Assembly (NCBI RefSeq): GCF_000934725.1
Contig: NZ_JYNS01000001.1
Location: 186,001 to 250,000, forward strand
Direction of reading: 5' to 3'
DNA: 64,000 nucleotides
Origin: Methyloterricola oryzae
Lineage (GTDB): Bacteria; Pseudomonadota; Gammaproteobacteria; Methylococcales; Methylococcaceae
The position numbers and the translations under genes were made by a program. This document shows, piece by piece, positions 16,188-24,642 of this stretch (positions are counted from its first letter, which is position 1; each line of letters begins with the position of its first letter). The notes under the pieces were generated by a model. The model saw only the letters and a list, made by a program, of their open reading frames with translations, was not told the DNA's origin and ran no database searches.

Positions 16188-18923
16188 TCACGCGGACTCG
16201 GGAGGCTGCTGGGTGCTGTTCGCGTCGCCGGCTGGCGCTGCAAAGCAGCAACGGTCGCGGCCGCTGCCCTTGGCCAGGTACATCGCCACATCGGCGCCTT
16301 TGAGCAGGCTGGCGAAATCGGGCCCGTGCTCAGGAAACAGGGCGATGCCGATGCTGGTGGAAACCTTGACGGCCTGCCCCTTCAAGTCGAAGGGCCTGGC
16401 CAGGACATCGCGGATCTTCTCGGCAACCGATGCGGCCTGGCCGGCACCGCTGATTTCCGGCAGGAGGGCCAGGAACTCGTCGCCACCCAGGCGTCCCAGG
16501 GTATCGCTGTCACGCACGCAATCGCGCAGACGCTGCGCAGCGGCCACCAGGAGTGCATCGCCCACATCGTGGCCCAATTCGTCATTGACTCGCTTGAAAT
16601 GGTCGATGTCGAAATAGATCAGGGCGAGCCGGCCCCATTTGCGCTTGGCCATACTCAACGCCCGCTCCACGCGTTCCTGCAGCAGTTGCCGATTGGGCAG
16701 CCTGGTCAGCGCATCATGATGCGCCAGGAACCAGACGCGCGCCTCGTTGGCGCGTCGCTCGGTCACGTCCATGGCGGTGGTGACAATCAGTTTGCGGCCA
16801 TCGGCCAGGGTGTCCAGCGGAGACGAGTGAAAATCCCAGATGAGCCACCGCCCGTCGCGGGTACAAATCTGGACCTCGCCTTCGGCAAAAGGCAGCCGGC
16901 AGACCGGACCCGCTTCGCCTTCAACCGGGCTCCGGCCTTGCGCCCGCTCCAGCCATGCCGACAGCGTCGGTGCGTCCTCCATGGAGTAACCACTCAGCGT
17001 CTGCCAGGTTTCGCTGAGCAGAAGGATGGCGCCGTCTTCCGCGTGCAGTGCCATGGGCACCGGCGCATTGAGGATGGCGCGCCGCAAGCGCTCCTCGCTC
17101 TGCGTGAGCGCCTCCGCGGCGCGCATGCGCTCGGTGATGTCGCGGATGATGGCGCCGAAATAGCGTCTTCCATCCAGACTCCACTCGGAGAGGGACAGTT
17201 CCAGGGGAAAATCCTCGCCGCTGCGGCGGCGGCCGCTCAACTGCACGGTCTTGCCCATGACGCGCGGCACGCCACGCTGGAGATAGGCGCTGACGAAGGC
17301 CTGATGCTGCCTGGCCAACTCCGGAGGCATGATCTGCGAGACCGGGTTGCCCAGTATGCTTTCCTCGCTGTAGCCAAAGATGGTCTCGGCGGCGCGGTTC
17401 CACGACACCACCTTGCCATCCGCATCGATGCTGATGATGGCATCGCTGGCGGAATTGGCCAGGCTCCTGAAGCGCGACTCGCTTTCCTGCAGGGCCGCTT
17501 CCGCGTGCTTGCGGGCGGAGATATCCACAATCATGGCGAACGACCCCATGAACGAACCGCCCTCGCCCAGCAGCGGCGCGGCGGAGAGCAGCACCGGGAC
17601 ACGCCCGCCGTCGGCTTTGAGCAGGTTCACTTCATAGCTTTCGCTGATACCCCGCCGACGGTTTTCCAGCTTCACCTTTACCAGCGCTCGCTGCTGCGTC
17701 TCGACGAGTTCCATAACCGGCCGGCCAATCAGGGACTCCAGCGGGCAGCCCAGCAGCTCGGCCAGCCTCGGGTTGGAGTAGGTCACCCGAAAACGCGTAT
17801 CCACAGCCAGGATTCCTTCGTGGGCGAGGGTCACGATACGGTGGTGGAGTTCACGGCTCTTGCGCAGACTCTGGGTCAGTTCGGCGGCGATTGCCCGCGC
17901 CCGCATCTGGGTGCCAACCAGCGACTTGGCGATGGCGAACAGCAACAGGCTGACCAGGCTGCCCCCCGCCATCACCAGGGCGGTGAAACCATGGCCTGAC
18001 GCAAAACCGGAAAATCCCGGCAGCGCAGACAGTGCCAGGGTCCAGGGATGTCCGGCCACGTCGATCCGATACTGTAGTTGCAACTCGGAACCGGTGCCGG
18101 CGGCGCCCTCGGGCCGATTGTCGTACAGCAGGTTCGCGGGCGATGGCGCCGCGCCATCATAGAGGTGCAGATGGACCTGCTGCTGCAGGGCACCCAGAAT
18201 GCCGTCCATGAGATCACCCATGCGAAACGGCGCATATACCCAGCCCAGCAGTTCCGCGCGGCGTCGCTCCACATCGCCGGGATCGGCACCGCCACGGTAG
18301 ACCGGCAGATAGATCAGGAAACCCGGTTGCGTGTCCTTGCCGGTTTCCTGAACCAGGGTCACCTTGCCCGTGGCAGTGATCTGTCCACTGTCTCGAGATG
18401 CCTGCAGGGCCTGACGTCTTACCGGCTCCGACAGCATGTCAAAGCCGAAGGCGCGCTGGTTGCGCGCGTTGAAAGGCTCCAAATAGACGATGGCGCTGTA
18501 CTCGTCACGTTGCCCCGACGGCCAGACCCGATAGGCCTCGAAGCCTTCCCTCGCCACATCCAGTTCGTGGGCAGGCAAGGATCCGGGGGCCAGGTGCAGC
18601 GCATAACCCAGACCCTGAATGCCGCGAAAGCGGCGCTGCAGTTCCAGGCTTTCGACGAAGCGGTGCCAGACCTGGCGCGATACCGCGACATCCGCCGCGA
18701 AAAGCCCGCGCGCGCCGAGCAGCACCTGTTCGTAGGCGCTGATGCGATCCTCGAGCCGGGTCTTGATTTCTCCGGCGGCAAGCACGAAGCGCTGGCGCGA
18801 CTCCTGCCCAACCTGCCGGTACGCCATCAGGCTGGAGTAAACGGTCAGGCACAGCGATGCCGCCAGCAGCACCCAGGGATAGGGCCGATAACCCAAACGC
18901 GCTAGGAAAGAACGGGAACGCAT
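16188..18923 (-). CDS. Membrane diguanylate cyclase with CHASE, PAS and GGDEF domains
   Basis: Makes c-di-GMP in response to an extracytoplasmic cue. The order in 911 aa is: helix 1 near 14-35; a periplasmic CHASE domain (about 40-290, with FRGIQGLGYALHL); helix 2 near 310-335; three PAS/PAC repeats (sensor-like HEGILAVDTRFRVTYSNPRL, then DAIISIDADGKVVSWNRAAE, then a third); and a C-terminal GGDEF. The GGDEF motif is intact near residue 815 and is preceded at the proper spacing by RDSD, an inhibitory I-site, so product inhibition is expected. No EAL domain is present. The 130 bp upstream separates it from the sigma54 activator gene. Confidence 0.88.
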   Translation of the reverse strand: MRSRSFLARLGYRPYPWVLLAASLCLTVYSSLMAYRQVGQESRQRFVLAAGEIKTRLEDRISAYEQVLLGARGLFAADVAVSRQVWHRFVESLELQRRFRGIQGLGYALHLAPGSLPAHELDVAREGFEAYRVWPSGQRDEYSAIVYLEPFNARNQRAFGFDMLSEPVRRQALQASRDSGQITATGKVTLVQETGKDTQPGFLIYLPVYRGGADPGDVERRRAELLGWVYAPFRMGDLMDGILGALQQQVHLHLYDGAAPSPANLLYDNRPEGAAGTGSELQLQYRIDVAGHPWTLALSALPGFSGFASGHGFTALVMAGGSLVSLLLFAIAKSLVGTQMRARAIAAELTQSLRKSRELHHRIVTLAHEGILAVDTRFRVTYSNPRLAELLGCPLESLIGRPVMELVETQQRALVKVKLENRRRGISESYEVNLLKADGGRVPVLLSAAPLLGEGGSFMGSFAMIVDISARKHAEAALQESESRFRSLANSASDAIISIDADGKVVSWNRAAETIFGYSEESILGNPVSQIMPPELARQHQAFVSAYLQRGVPRVMGKTVQLSGRRRSGEDFPLELSLSEWSLDGRRYFGAIIRDITERMRAAEALTQSEERLRRAILNAPVPMALHAEDGAILLLSETWQTLSGYSMEDAPTLSAWLERAQGRSPVEGEAGPVCRLPFAEGEVQICTRDGRWLIWDFHSSPLDTLADGRKLIVTTAMDVTERRANEARVWFLAHHDALTRLPNRQLLQERVERALSMAKRKWGRLALIYFDIDHFKRVNDELGHDVGDALLVAAAQRLRDCVRDSDTLGRLGGDEFLALLPEISGAGQAASVAEKIRDVLARPFDLKGQAVKVSTSIGIALFPEHGPDFASLLKGADVAMYLAKGSGRDRCCFAAPAGDANSTQQPPESA

Positions 18924-19053
18924 CGAACCGTCACCTCAAGCAGGCTCGTCTCGACCTGGCTGACGCGTGGTGTGGCCGCACAGAGAAGATGCCTCGGCAC
19001 CGGATCTGCGCCCGCTGGCCGGTTGGGGAATCACGGGCCGTGGCCCTGAATTT

Positions 19054-20418
19054 TCACAAGCCATGTTGTTTGCGCTTGCGCCAGAAGGTGGCACGGCTCA
19101 TCCCCAAGGACTTGGCGGCAGGCTCGATGCGGCCGCCGTATTCTCGCAGCGCGTCGCGAATCAAGTCCGCCTCCTGCGCACCCGTCAACCGCAGCGGAGG
19201 CAAGTTCGACGGCGGCCGTGCCGAAGCGGCGCGCTCCTCGCGAAACTCTGGCGGCAGATCCTCCAGGCGGAGAACCTCCCCGCGTCCCACAGCGAAGGCG
19301 TACTCCATCACGTTCTGCAACTCCCTCACATTGCCGGGCCAGGCGTAATCCAGCAATGCGCGCATGGCATCCGGATCGACGCGCACGACGCGACGGTGAC
19401 CCTGCACATTGTGACGGTCGATGTTATGCCAGAGCAGCAGGCTGATGTCCTGACGCCGTTCCCTTAGCGCAGGCAGGAAGAGGGGCACCACCCGCAGGCG
19501 GTACATCAGATCCTCGCGGAACCGCCCTTCGCGCACCTGATCCCGCAGCGAGCGATGAGTGGCGGCGACGATGCGCACGTCCACCTTGATGGCCCGGTCG
19601 CCGCCGACGGGCACGAAATCCCGCTCCTGCAGCACCCGCAGCAGCTTGGCCTGCAGTTCCAGGGGCAGTTCCGCGACTTCGTCCAGAAACAGGGTGCCGC
19701 CGTCCGCCCGCTGGAAGAGGCCGGCATGGTCACGCAGCGCGCCGGTGAAAGCGCCGCGCACATGGCCGAACAACTCGCTCTCCAGCAGATTCGCGCTGAT
19801 GGCTGCACAATTGACGGCCTGGAACGGCTTACGGGCGCGGTGACTCTCAGCATGGATGGCGCGCGCGACCAGTTCCTTGCCCGTGCCCGACTCGCCCCGG
19901 ATGAGCACCGTGGCCTCGGTTTGAGCCACGTTGCGGATGACCCGGCAGGCCTGCTTCATGGCGGGGTCGCGGGTCAGGATGCCATGGAAGTCCTCCGTCG
20001 CATCCTCGGTCGGCGGACGCGGCGGCACAGCCACCGCGGATTCGGGCCACAGCACTTCGAGAGCGCCCACAAAGCGTCCCTGCTCATCGAAGAACGGCCG
20101 CGCGGCCTGCCGCACCTTGACCATTCCGACGCTGCCGGGCAGTTCCATGGCATCGCCCTGTATGACCTCCCCGGCGCTGAGCTGCTTGGACACTGCGCAA
20201 TGGCTCAGCGGCGGAATGCTGCGGCTCGTTCGCCCCAACACCTCGCTCCGGGAAAGGCCGAGGAGGCGCTCCGCCCCCTTGCTCCAGAACACGATGCGGC
20301 ATTCGCCGTCTACCGCGAACAGGGCGCCGCAATCCAGCATGGCGGACAGCGCTTCCACGACCTGATCCGCCCCCACCTGGAGCAACCAGCTTTTCAGGAA
20401 GGCGGAGTGCTCGGTCAT
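19054..20418 (-). CDS. PAS-containing sigma54-dependent activator, FisR-like
   Basis: 454-aa enhancer-binding protein. A PAS-like sensor (about 20-125) contains three cysteines (C30, C40, C74). The AAA+ domain has GESGTGKE (175-182), the sigma54-contacting loop GAFTGA (222-227) and [10 protein letters not shown]. The C-terminal Fis helix-turn-helix is [21 protein letters not shown]. It is divergent from a persulfide dioxygenase gene that has a sigma54-type promoter, so it most likely activates that operon. FisR regulators are known to sense sulfane sulfur through N-terminal cysteines; that this protein does the same is inference. I prefer the ATG at 20418 (GGTGA upstream) over an in-frame start 57 bp earlier. 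Confidence 0.82.
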   Translation of the reverse strand: MTEHSAFLKSWLLQVGADQVVEALSAMLDCGALFAVDGECRIVFWSKGAERLLGLSRSEVLGRTSRSIPPLSHCAVSKQLSAGEVIQGDAMELPGSVGMVKVRQAARPFFDEQGRFVGALEVLWPESAVAVPPRPPTEDATEDFHGILTRDPAMKQACRVIRNVAQTEATVLIRGESGTGKELVARAIHAESHRARKPFQAVNCAAISANLLESELFGHVRGAFTGALRDHAGLFQRADGGTLFLDEVAELPLELQAKLLRVLQERDFVPVGGDRAIKVDVRIVAATHRSLRDQVREGRFREDLMYRLRVVPLFLPALRERRQDISLLLWHNIDRHNVQGHRRVVRVDPDAMRALLDYAWPGNVRELQNVMEYAFAVGRGEVLRLEDLPPEFREERAASARPPSNLPPLRLTGAQEADLIRDALREYGGRIEPAAKSLGMSRATFWRKRKQHGL

Positions 20419-20522
20419 CGTTTCACCAGGGTTCAAATGTTTCACAAACGTATCATATTCTTTCAAGAAACACACCGGCGCCGCCCCCAGCGCGCCTCTC
20501 GATTCCAGGACTATGCTTTAGT

Positions 20523-20536
20523 TTCAATCGCTTGAA
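20523..20536. promoter_or_regulatory. Candidate upstream activator site for the FisR-like regulator
   Basis: Inverted repeat TTCAA-TCGC-TTGAA in the divergent intergenic region, 27 bp before the -24 element. More GTTTCA/TTTCAA copies lie between 20416 and 20470. This arrangement is compatible with binding of a dimeric Fis-type regulator, but 27 bp is closer to the promoter than most enhancers. Confidence 0.4.
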
Positions 20537-20562
20537 GTCGAAATCCAGCCACCCTCAGCTCA

Positions 20563-20578
20563 TGGCCTGCTTCCTGCT
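20563..20578 (+). promoter_or_regulatory. Sigma54 (-24/-12) promoter of the persulfide dioxygenase operon
   Basis: TGGCCTGCTTCCTGCT has GG and GC separated by exactly 10 nt, as required for RpoN promoters (consensus TGGCAC-N5-TTGCW). TGGC, T13, G14, C15 and the final W position match. It lies 43 bp before the ATG at 20621 and beside a divergent sigma54 activator gene. Confidence 0.72.
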
Positions 20579-20620
20579 TCTAGCAGATTCAGATCAACCC
20601 GAATTATAAGGAGAGCCCGC

Positions 20621-21328
20621 ATGATCTTCAGACAGCTGTTCGAACCGGAGACATCCACCTACTCCTACCTGCTGGGTTGCGAACGCACGCGCAAGGCCAT
20701 GATCATCGATCCGGTGGCCAGCGAGGTGGAGCAGTACGTGCAACTGCTGGAGACCCTGAAGCTGGAGCTCTACTACACCCTGGAAACTCATGTGCACGCC
20801 GATCACATCACCGGCTCGGGACAACTGCGGGAACGCCTGGGGAGCAAGAGCGTGGTGCACCGGGATGCGGGCGCACTCTGCGCCGACCTGCTAGTGACCG
20901 ACGGTGTCACCCTGCAACTGGGCGATCTGGAATTCGAAGTGCGGCATACCCCCGGCCACACCAACGGCTGTGTCAGTTATGTCATGGAGGACCGGGTATT
21001 CACCGGCGATGCCCTGCTCATCAATGGCTGCGGCCGCTCGGATTTCCAGCAGGGCAATGCCGGCCAACTCTACGACAGCATCCACCACCAGCTGTTTACC
21101 CTGCCGCCTGATACCCTGGTGTATCCCGGCCACGATTATCAGGGCAACACCGTGTCCACCATCAAGCAGGAAATGGCCAAAAACCCGCGCCTGGGCGCAG
21201 GCCGCACGCGCGATGAATTCATTGCCATCATGCAGGAACTGAAGCTGGCCTACCCCAAGCAAATCGATCAGGCCCTCCCCGCCAACCAGGCCTGCGGGAG
21301 GGTGGAAGGCACCTCGCGTCACGGTTGA
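20621..21328 (+). CDS. ETHE1-like persulfide dioxygenase (metallo-beta-lactamase fold)
   Basis: Mononuclear iron dioxygenase that oxidises glutathione persulfide to sulfite, 235 aa. Motifs are HVHADH (residues 57-62), HTPGHTNG, FTGDALLINGCGRSDFQQGN (with the iron-ligand Asp and the ETHE1-specific GRSDFQ) and YPGHDYQG. Glyoxalase II shares the fold, but the GRSDFQ segment favours persulfide dioxygenase. AAGGAG precedes the ATG. It heads a run of sulfur-transport genes under a probable sigma54 promoter. Confidence 0.88.
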   Translation: MIFRQLFEPETSTYSYLLGCERTRKAMIIDPVASEVEQYVQLLETLKLELYYTLETHVHADHITGSGQLRERLGSKSVVHRDAGALCADLLVTDGVTLQLGDLEFEVRHTPGHTNGCVSYVMEDRVFTGDALLINGCGRSDFQQGNAGQLYDSIHHQLFTLPPDTLVYPGHDYQGNTVSTIKQEMAKNPRLGAGRTRDEFIAIMQELKLAYPKQIDQALPANQACGRVEGTSRHG

Positions 21329-21345
21329 CAGGGAAGAACAAGCCC

Positions 21346-22302
21346 ATGACGCTCGTCCTCGTACTCGCAGCCTTTATCGGCCTGATCCTGGGCCTTTTGG
21401 GCGGAGGCGGCTCGGTCCTGGCGGTGCCCATGCTGGTCTACCTCTACGGCATGGAGCCCAAGACCGCCATCGCCACCGCCCTGGTGATGGTCGCCACCAC
21501 CAGCCTCATCGCCATGCTAGGCCACGCCCGCGGCAAGCGGGTGTGCTGGAAAACCGGGCTGGTTTTCGCCTGCTCGGGCATGCTCGGGGCCTACGGCGGC
21601 GGGCGTCTGGCGGGACTCATCCCCGGCGGCCTCCTGCTGCTGCTATTCGCTGGCGTGATGCTGACCACCGCGACCGCCATGTTGCGCAAGCGCGGCGATC
21701 AAGCGACACCGGAAGCCGAGGGTGCCAGCCTGTGCCCGGCGCACCTGCCGGTGGCCGCCATCCTGCTGGATGGCTTGATGGTGGGTGGCGTGACCGGACT
21801 GGTGGGAGCCGGCGGCGGGTTTCTCATCGTCCCGGCGCTCAACCTGCTCGGGCGGTTGCCCATGCACGCCGCGGTCGGCACTTCGCTGTTCGTGCTGGTG
21901 CTCAATTCCACCGCGGCCCTCGCCGGATACGTCCATCACGTGCACATCGACTGGTCATTCACCGGCGCCGTGACCCTGGCCGCCATTGGCGGGAGCTTGC
22001 TGGGCAGCCTGCTCTCGCGGCGCCTGAGCGCGGCCCGCCTGCGCAAGGTGTTCGGCTGGTTTGTGCTGATAGTAGGCTTCTATGTGCTCTCGCGGGAATT
22101 CACCCTGGAACTGGCCCAGGAGGTGCTCCGGCTTGCCACCGAACATCCCGAGTTCCTCGCCGGCATGGCCACCATGGCGGGCCTGGGATTGACCTATCGG
22201 CTATTGGCCTGGGTTCACAAAAAGGCCCTCAAGCCCCCCAGCCCGCGAAAATCGAGCAGCGCCTCGCTGCCACCTTTACGTCACCGCTTGCCGCGCTATT
22301 GA
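21346..22302 (+). CDS. TauE/SafE-family membrane permease
   Basis: Polytopic inner-membrane protein, 318 aa, of the TauE/SafE/DUF81 family, whose members move sulfite, sulfoacetate, thiosulfate or related anions. Two homologous halves each carry a glycine-rich motif: LILGLLGGGGSVLAVPMLVY near the N-terminus and GVTGLVGAGGGFLIVPALNL in the middle. I prefer the ATG at 21346 (AGGGAAGAA upstream); an in-frame TTG at 21325 would overlap the preceding stop. In this operon it probably exports sulfite or thiosulfate made from persulfide oxidation. Confidence 0.82.
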   Translation: MTLVLVLAAFIGLILGLLGGGGSVLAVPMLVYLYGMEPKTAIATALVMVATTSLIAMLGHARGKRVCWKTGLVFACSGMLGAYGGGRLAGLIPGGLLLLLFAGVMLTTATAMLRKRGDQATPEAEGASLCPAHLPVAAILLDGLMVGGVTGLVGAGGGFLIVPALNLLGRLPMHAAVGTSLFVLVLNSTAALAGYVHHVHIDWSFTGAVTLAAIGGSLLGSLLSRRLSAARLRKVFGWFVLIVGFYVLSREFTLELAQEVLRLATEHPEFLAGMATMAGLGLTYRLLAWVHKKALKPPSPRKSSSASLPPLRHRLPRY

Positions 22303-22457
22303 GCGGTAGCCTCGCGCCCCGAGCGCGGGGCTTGCAGTGAGTCGCGTAAATGTGAACAATGCAGCGACCCTTGAGCGAAATACTGCGGAATTCCACCCAG
22401 GAATGCGCCGCTGCGCGCCTCTGGGGCTCGGAAAACCCTGTCCATGCTGCAAGTCCA

Positions 22458-22895
22458 ATGACCGATACCCTGCTCTCCCTATGGCTCGCCCTCGCCGGCG
22501 GACTGTTGATCGGCCTGTCCGCCGCCGCGCTCATGGCCTTGAATGGCCGCATTCTGGGCGTCAGCGGAATCACCGCCGGAGCCTTGGGCCTTACGGCCAA
22601 TGATCGCGGCTGGCGGCGCGCCTTCCTGGCCGGACTGGGCCTGGGCGGTTTGTTGCTGGGACTTTTCTCTCCGCAGACACTGCAGGTGGAGCAGGCCAGA
22701 TCGCTGCCCATTTACCTGGTGTCCGGACTTCTGGTGGGCTATGGCGTGCGCCTGAGTGGGGGCTGCACCAGCGGTCATGGGGTCTGCGGTCTGAGCCGGC
22801 TGTCGCCCAGGGCACTGCTGGCCACGCTGAGCTTCATGGGTAGCGCCATGCTGACGGTATGGGTGGTCAAGCTCGTTACGGTGGCGGCGGCATGA
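22458..22895 (+). CDS. YeeE/YedE-family sulfur transporter, first half
   Basis: 145-aa membrane protein with four likely helices and the diagnostic motif SGGCTSGHGVCGLSRLS. The cysteines in this motif are known to relay thiosulfate through YeeE-type channels. Together with the next gene it forms the split two-gene version of the YeeE/YedE fold. The start is the ATG in front of MTDTLLSLWLALAGG; the frame is open upstream but has no membrane-protein character there. The stop overlaps the next start (ATGA). The 155 bp before it include a small GCCCC/GGGGC hairpin near 22317-22332. Confidence 0.83.
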   Translation: MTDTLLSLWLALAGGLLIGLSAAALMALNGRILGVSGITAGALGLTANDRGWRRAFLAGLGLGGLLLGLFSPQTLQVEQARSLPIYLVSGLLVGYGVRLSGGCTSGHGVCGLSRLSPRALLATLSFMGSAMLTVWVVKLVTVAAA

Positions 22896-23338
22896 AGGCA
22901 ATGCTCTCGGCATTCATACTAGGTCTGCTTTTCGCCCTGGGCCTCGGACTCAGCGGCATGGTGCAACCGTCGGTGGTGCTGGCGTTCCTGGATGTCACCG
23001 GCCACTGGAACCCCGCCCTGATGGCGGTGATGGCAGGCGCCATCGGTGTCACCCTGCCCGCCTATCAATGGCTGTTCCGAAGAAGGCGTCCGCTCTTCGA
23101 AGAGTCTTTCCACCTGCCTACCTCCGAGCGGATCACCCTCCGACTGATCGTCGGCTCAGTCCTGTTCGGCGTCGGCTGGGGACTGAGCGGCTATTGCCCG
23201 GGCGCAGGACTGCTGGCCGCGGCCGGCGCCATGCCCACCGCCATCGTATTCAGTGTTGGCATGCTCGCCGGATTCTATCTATTCAAACGGCAGGAAGCCC
23301 CTGCCTTGTCCAAACCTCCCCTGGGAGATCTTCCGTGA
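22892..23338 (+). CDS. YeeE/YedE-family sulfur transporter, second half (DUF6691-like)
   Basis: 148-aa membrane protein coupled to the preceding gene. It shows LGLGLSGMVQPSVVLAFLDVTGHWNP and the second conserved motif GVGWGLSGYCPGAG, whose cysteine pairs with the one in the first half. Known homologues sit next to persulfide dioxygenase and sulfide-oxidation genes, as here. The stop overlaps the following GTG start. Confidence 0.83.
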   Translation: MKAMLSAFILGLLFALGLGLSGMVQPSVVLAFLDVTGHWNPALMAVMAGAIGVTLPAYQWLFRRRRPLFEESFHLPTSERITLRLIVGSVLFGVGWGLSGYCPGAGLLAAAGAMPTAIVFSVGMLAGFYLFKRQEAPALSKPPLGDLP

Positions 23339-23871
23339 ACAAGACAATTCTGCTTTCCTCGGCCCTGGCCTGCGCGCTGATAACCACGTTGACGGGCTGC
23401 GACAGTGGCGGCACCAGCGCCAGAACGACCAGCGCGGGACCGGCCAGGCTGACCGTGAGCGTGTTGAACGACGAGGGGCCTGTCACCGCGGCGAAGGTCG
23501 AGGCCAAGGATTCCGGCGGGTCCGTTATTGCGAAAGGCGAACTGAAAAACGGCGCCAAGGCCGACCTGAGCATCCCCGCGGGAACGGCCTATCCGCTGAT
23601 CGTCTTCGCGTATCCGGACGAGGCCCCGAACCAGCCTTTGAAAGCGGCGGTGACCGACAGCCAGGCCACCGAGCAGGATGTGAGCCCGGTGACCACCATC
23701 GTGGTGGAAACGGCCCTGAGCCTGGGTGGCATCACGGAAACCAACCTGGCCAAGGCCGCGGGAGCCGCGATCGCGCAGCGCAAGCGCTCCGGTGGTGGCG
23801 GAGGCGGGGGCGGCGCCACCACCGAGAGCTTCAAGGGCGACCCCACCAAGCAATACGGCGGCTGGCATTGA
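23335..23871 (+). CDS. Putative lipoprotein with an Ig-like domain and Gly-rich tail
   Basis: 178 aa, not recognised as a named family. A signal peptide ends in the lipobox TLTGC, so it should be lipidated at Cys22. Residues about 40-90 (LTVSVLNDEGPVTAAKVEAKDSGG to IPAGTAYPLIVFAYPD) look like a small beta-sandwich of the carboxypeptidase-regulatory or invasin-like type. Near the end is a run of nine glycines after KRS, then a short polar tail. GTG start with GGGAGA upstream, overlapping the YedE stop by 4 bp; its own stop overlaps the thiE start. Co-translation with sulfur genes suggests envelope placement near that system, but no function can be assigned. Confidence 0.65.
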   Translation: MNKTILLSSALACALITTLTGCDSGGTSARTTSAGPARLTVSVLNDEGPVTAAKVEAKDSGGSVIAKGELKNGAKADLSIPAGTAYPLIVFAYPDEAPNQPLKAAVTDSQATEQDVSPVTTIVVETALSLGGITETNLAKAAGAAIAQRKRSGGGGGGGGATTESFKGDPTKQYGGWH

Positions 23872-24515
23872 CTCGAGGCGCAACCGCCCCGACGGCGTTT
23901 CCCGAACAGGGACTGTATGCCATCACCCCCGAAGACCTCTCCGCGATTGACGCCCTGCTGAATGCGGTATCGTCGGCCATCGCCGGCGGCGCCGCCGTGA
24001 TTCAGTACCGCTGCAAGAACGCCGCCGAGCGCCGCGCCGGAGCTTCCCCCTTGCTGGAGCTATGCCGAAAAGCCGGCGTGCCGCTCATCATCAATGATGA
24101 CGTGGAACTGGCTGCGCAGATCGGCGCGGACGGCGTGCATCTTGGGAAGGATGATGGCGACATCGCCCTGTCCCGGCGCGCCCTCGGGCAGCACGCCATC
24201 ATTGGCGTTTCCTGCTACGACTCGCTGGAGCGCGCCATGGCGGCCGAACAATCGGGGGCTGACTACGTGGCCTTCGGCCGCTTTTTCCCCTCCCGCAGCA
24301 AACCCCATGCCCCCTGTGCCAAGCCGGAAACCCTGACGGAAGCGCGCCGCCACATTCACCTGCCCATCGTCGCCATCGGCGGCATCACGGCCGCCAATGG
24401 CGCAAACCTGCTGCACGCGGGGGCGGGACTGTTGGCCGTCATCGACGGCGTTTTCGGCTCCGGCGACCCCAAGATGGCGGCAGCGCGGTTTCAGCCCTTG
24501 TTTCGGCGGGGTTGA
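23868..24515 (+). CDS. thiE: Thiamine-phosphate synthase ThiE
   Basis: Joins the thiazole and pyrimidine halves of thiamine. The 215-aa TIM barrel has IQYRCKNAAERR, LIINDDVELAAQIGADGVHLGKDD, GVSCYDSLERA, the phosphate-binding DYVAFGRFFPSRSK and PIVAIGGI. TenI, the non-catalytic relative, is less likely because the diphosphate-binding residues are kept. No ATG precedes the conserved region; a TTG that overlaps the lipoprotein stop (TTGA) is the best start. It ends the sulfur operon, which is unusual placement for a thiamine gene. Confidence 0.85.
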   Translation: MTRGATAPTAFPEQGLYAITPEDLSAIDALLNAVSSAIAGGAAVIQYRCKNAAERRAGASPLLELCRKAGVPLIINDDVELAAQIGADGVHLGKDDGDIALSRRALGQHAIIGVSCYDSLERAMAAEQSGADYVAFGRFFPSRSKPHAPCAKPETLTEARRHIHLPIVAIGGITAANGANLLHAGAGLLAVIDGVFGSGDPKMAAARFQPLFRRG

Positions 24516-24590
24516 AAAACCGTACAGCCTTTTTCACCAGATCGATGGAATGCGAACCTCCTGCGGGTGGGAACTCCCCATTCGACTGGT

Positions 24591-24596
24591 TATAAT
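24591..24596 (+). promoter_or_regulatory. -10 element for the pyruvate dehydrogenase operon
   Basis: Perfect TATAAT 47 bp before the aceE ATG, in the 127-bp gap after thiE. A TGGGAA at 17-bp spacing is a poor -35, so an activator or an upstream element may contribute. Confidence 0.55.
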
Positions 24597-24642
24597 CGCA
24601 ATTTCGTATTTGAATCCCGCCTGCCGAGCGAAGGAAACCATA

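Noticed and set aside
16143-17999. 618-codon plus-strand frame opposite the diguanylate cyclase gene
   Set aside because: The minus-strand protein has clear GGDEF, PAS and CHASE motifs; the plus frame has none.
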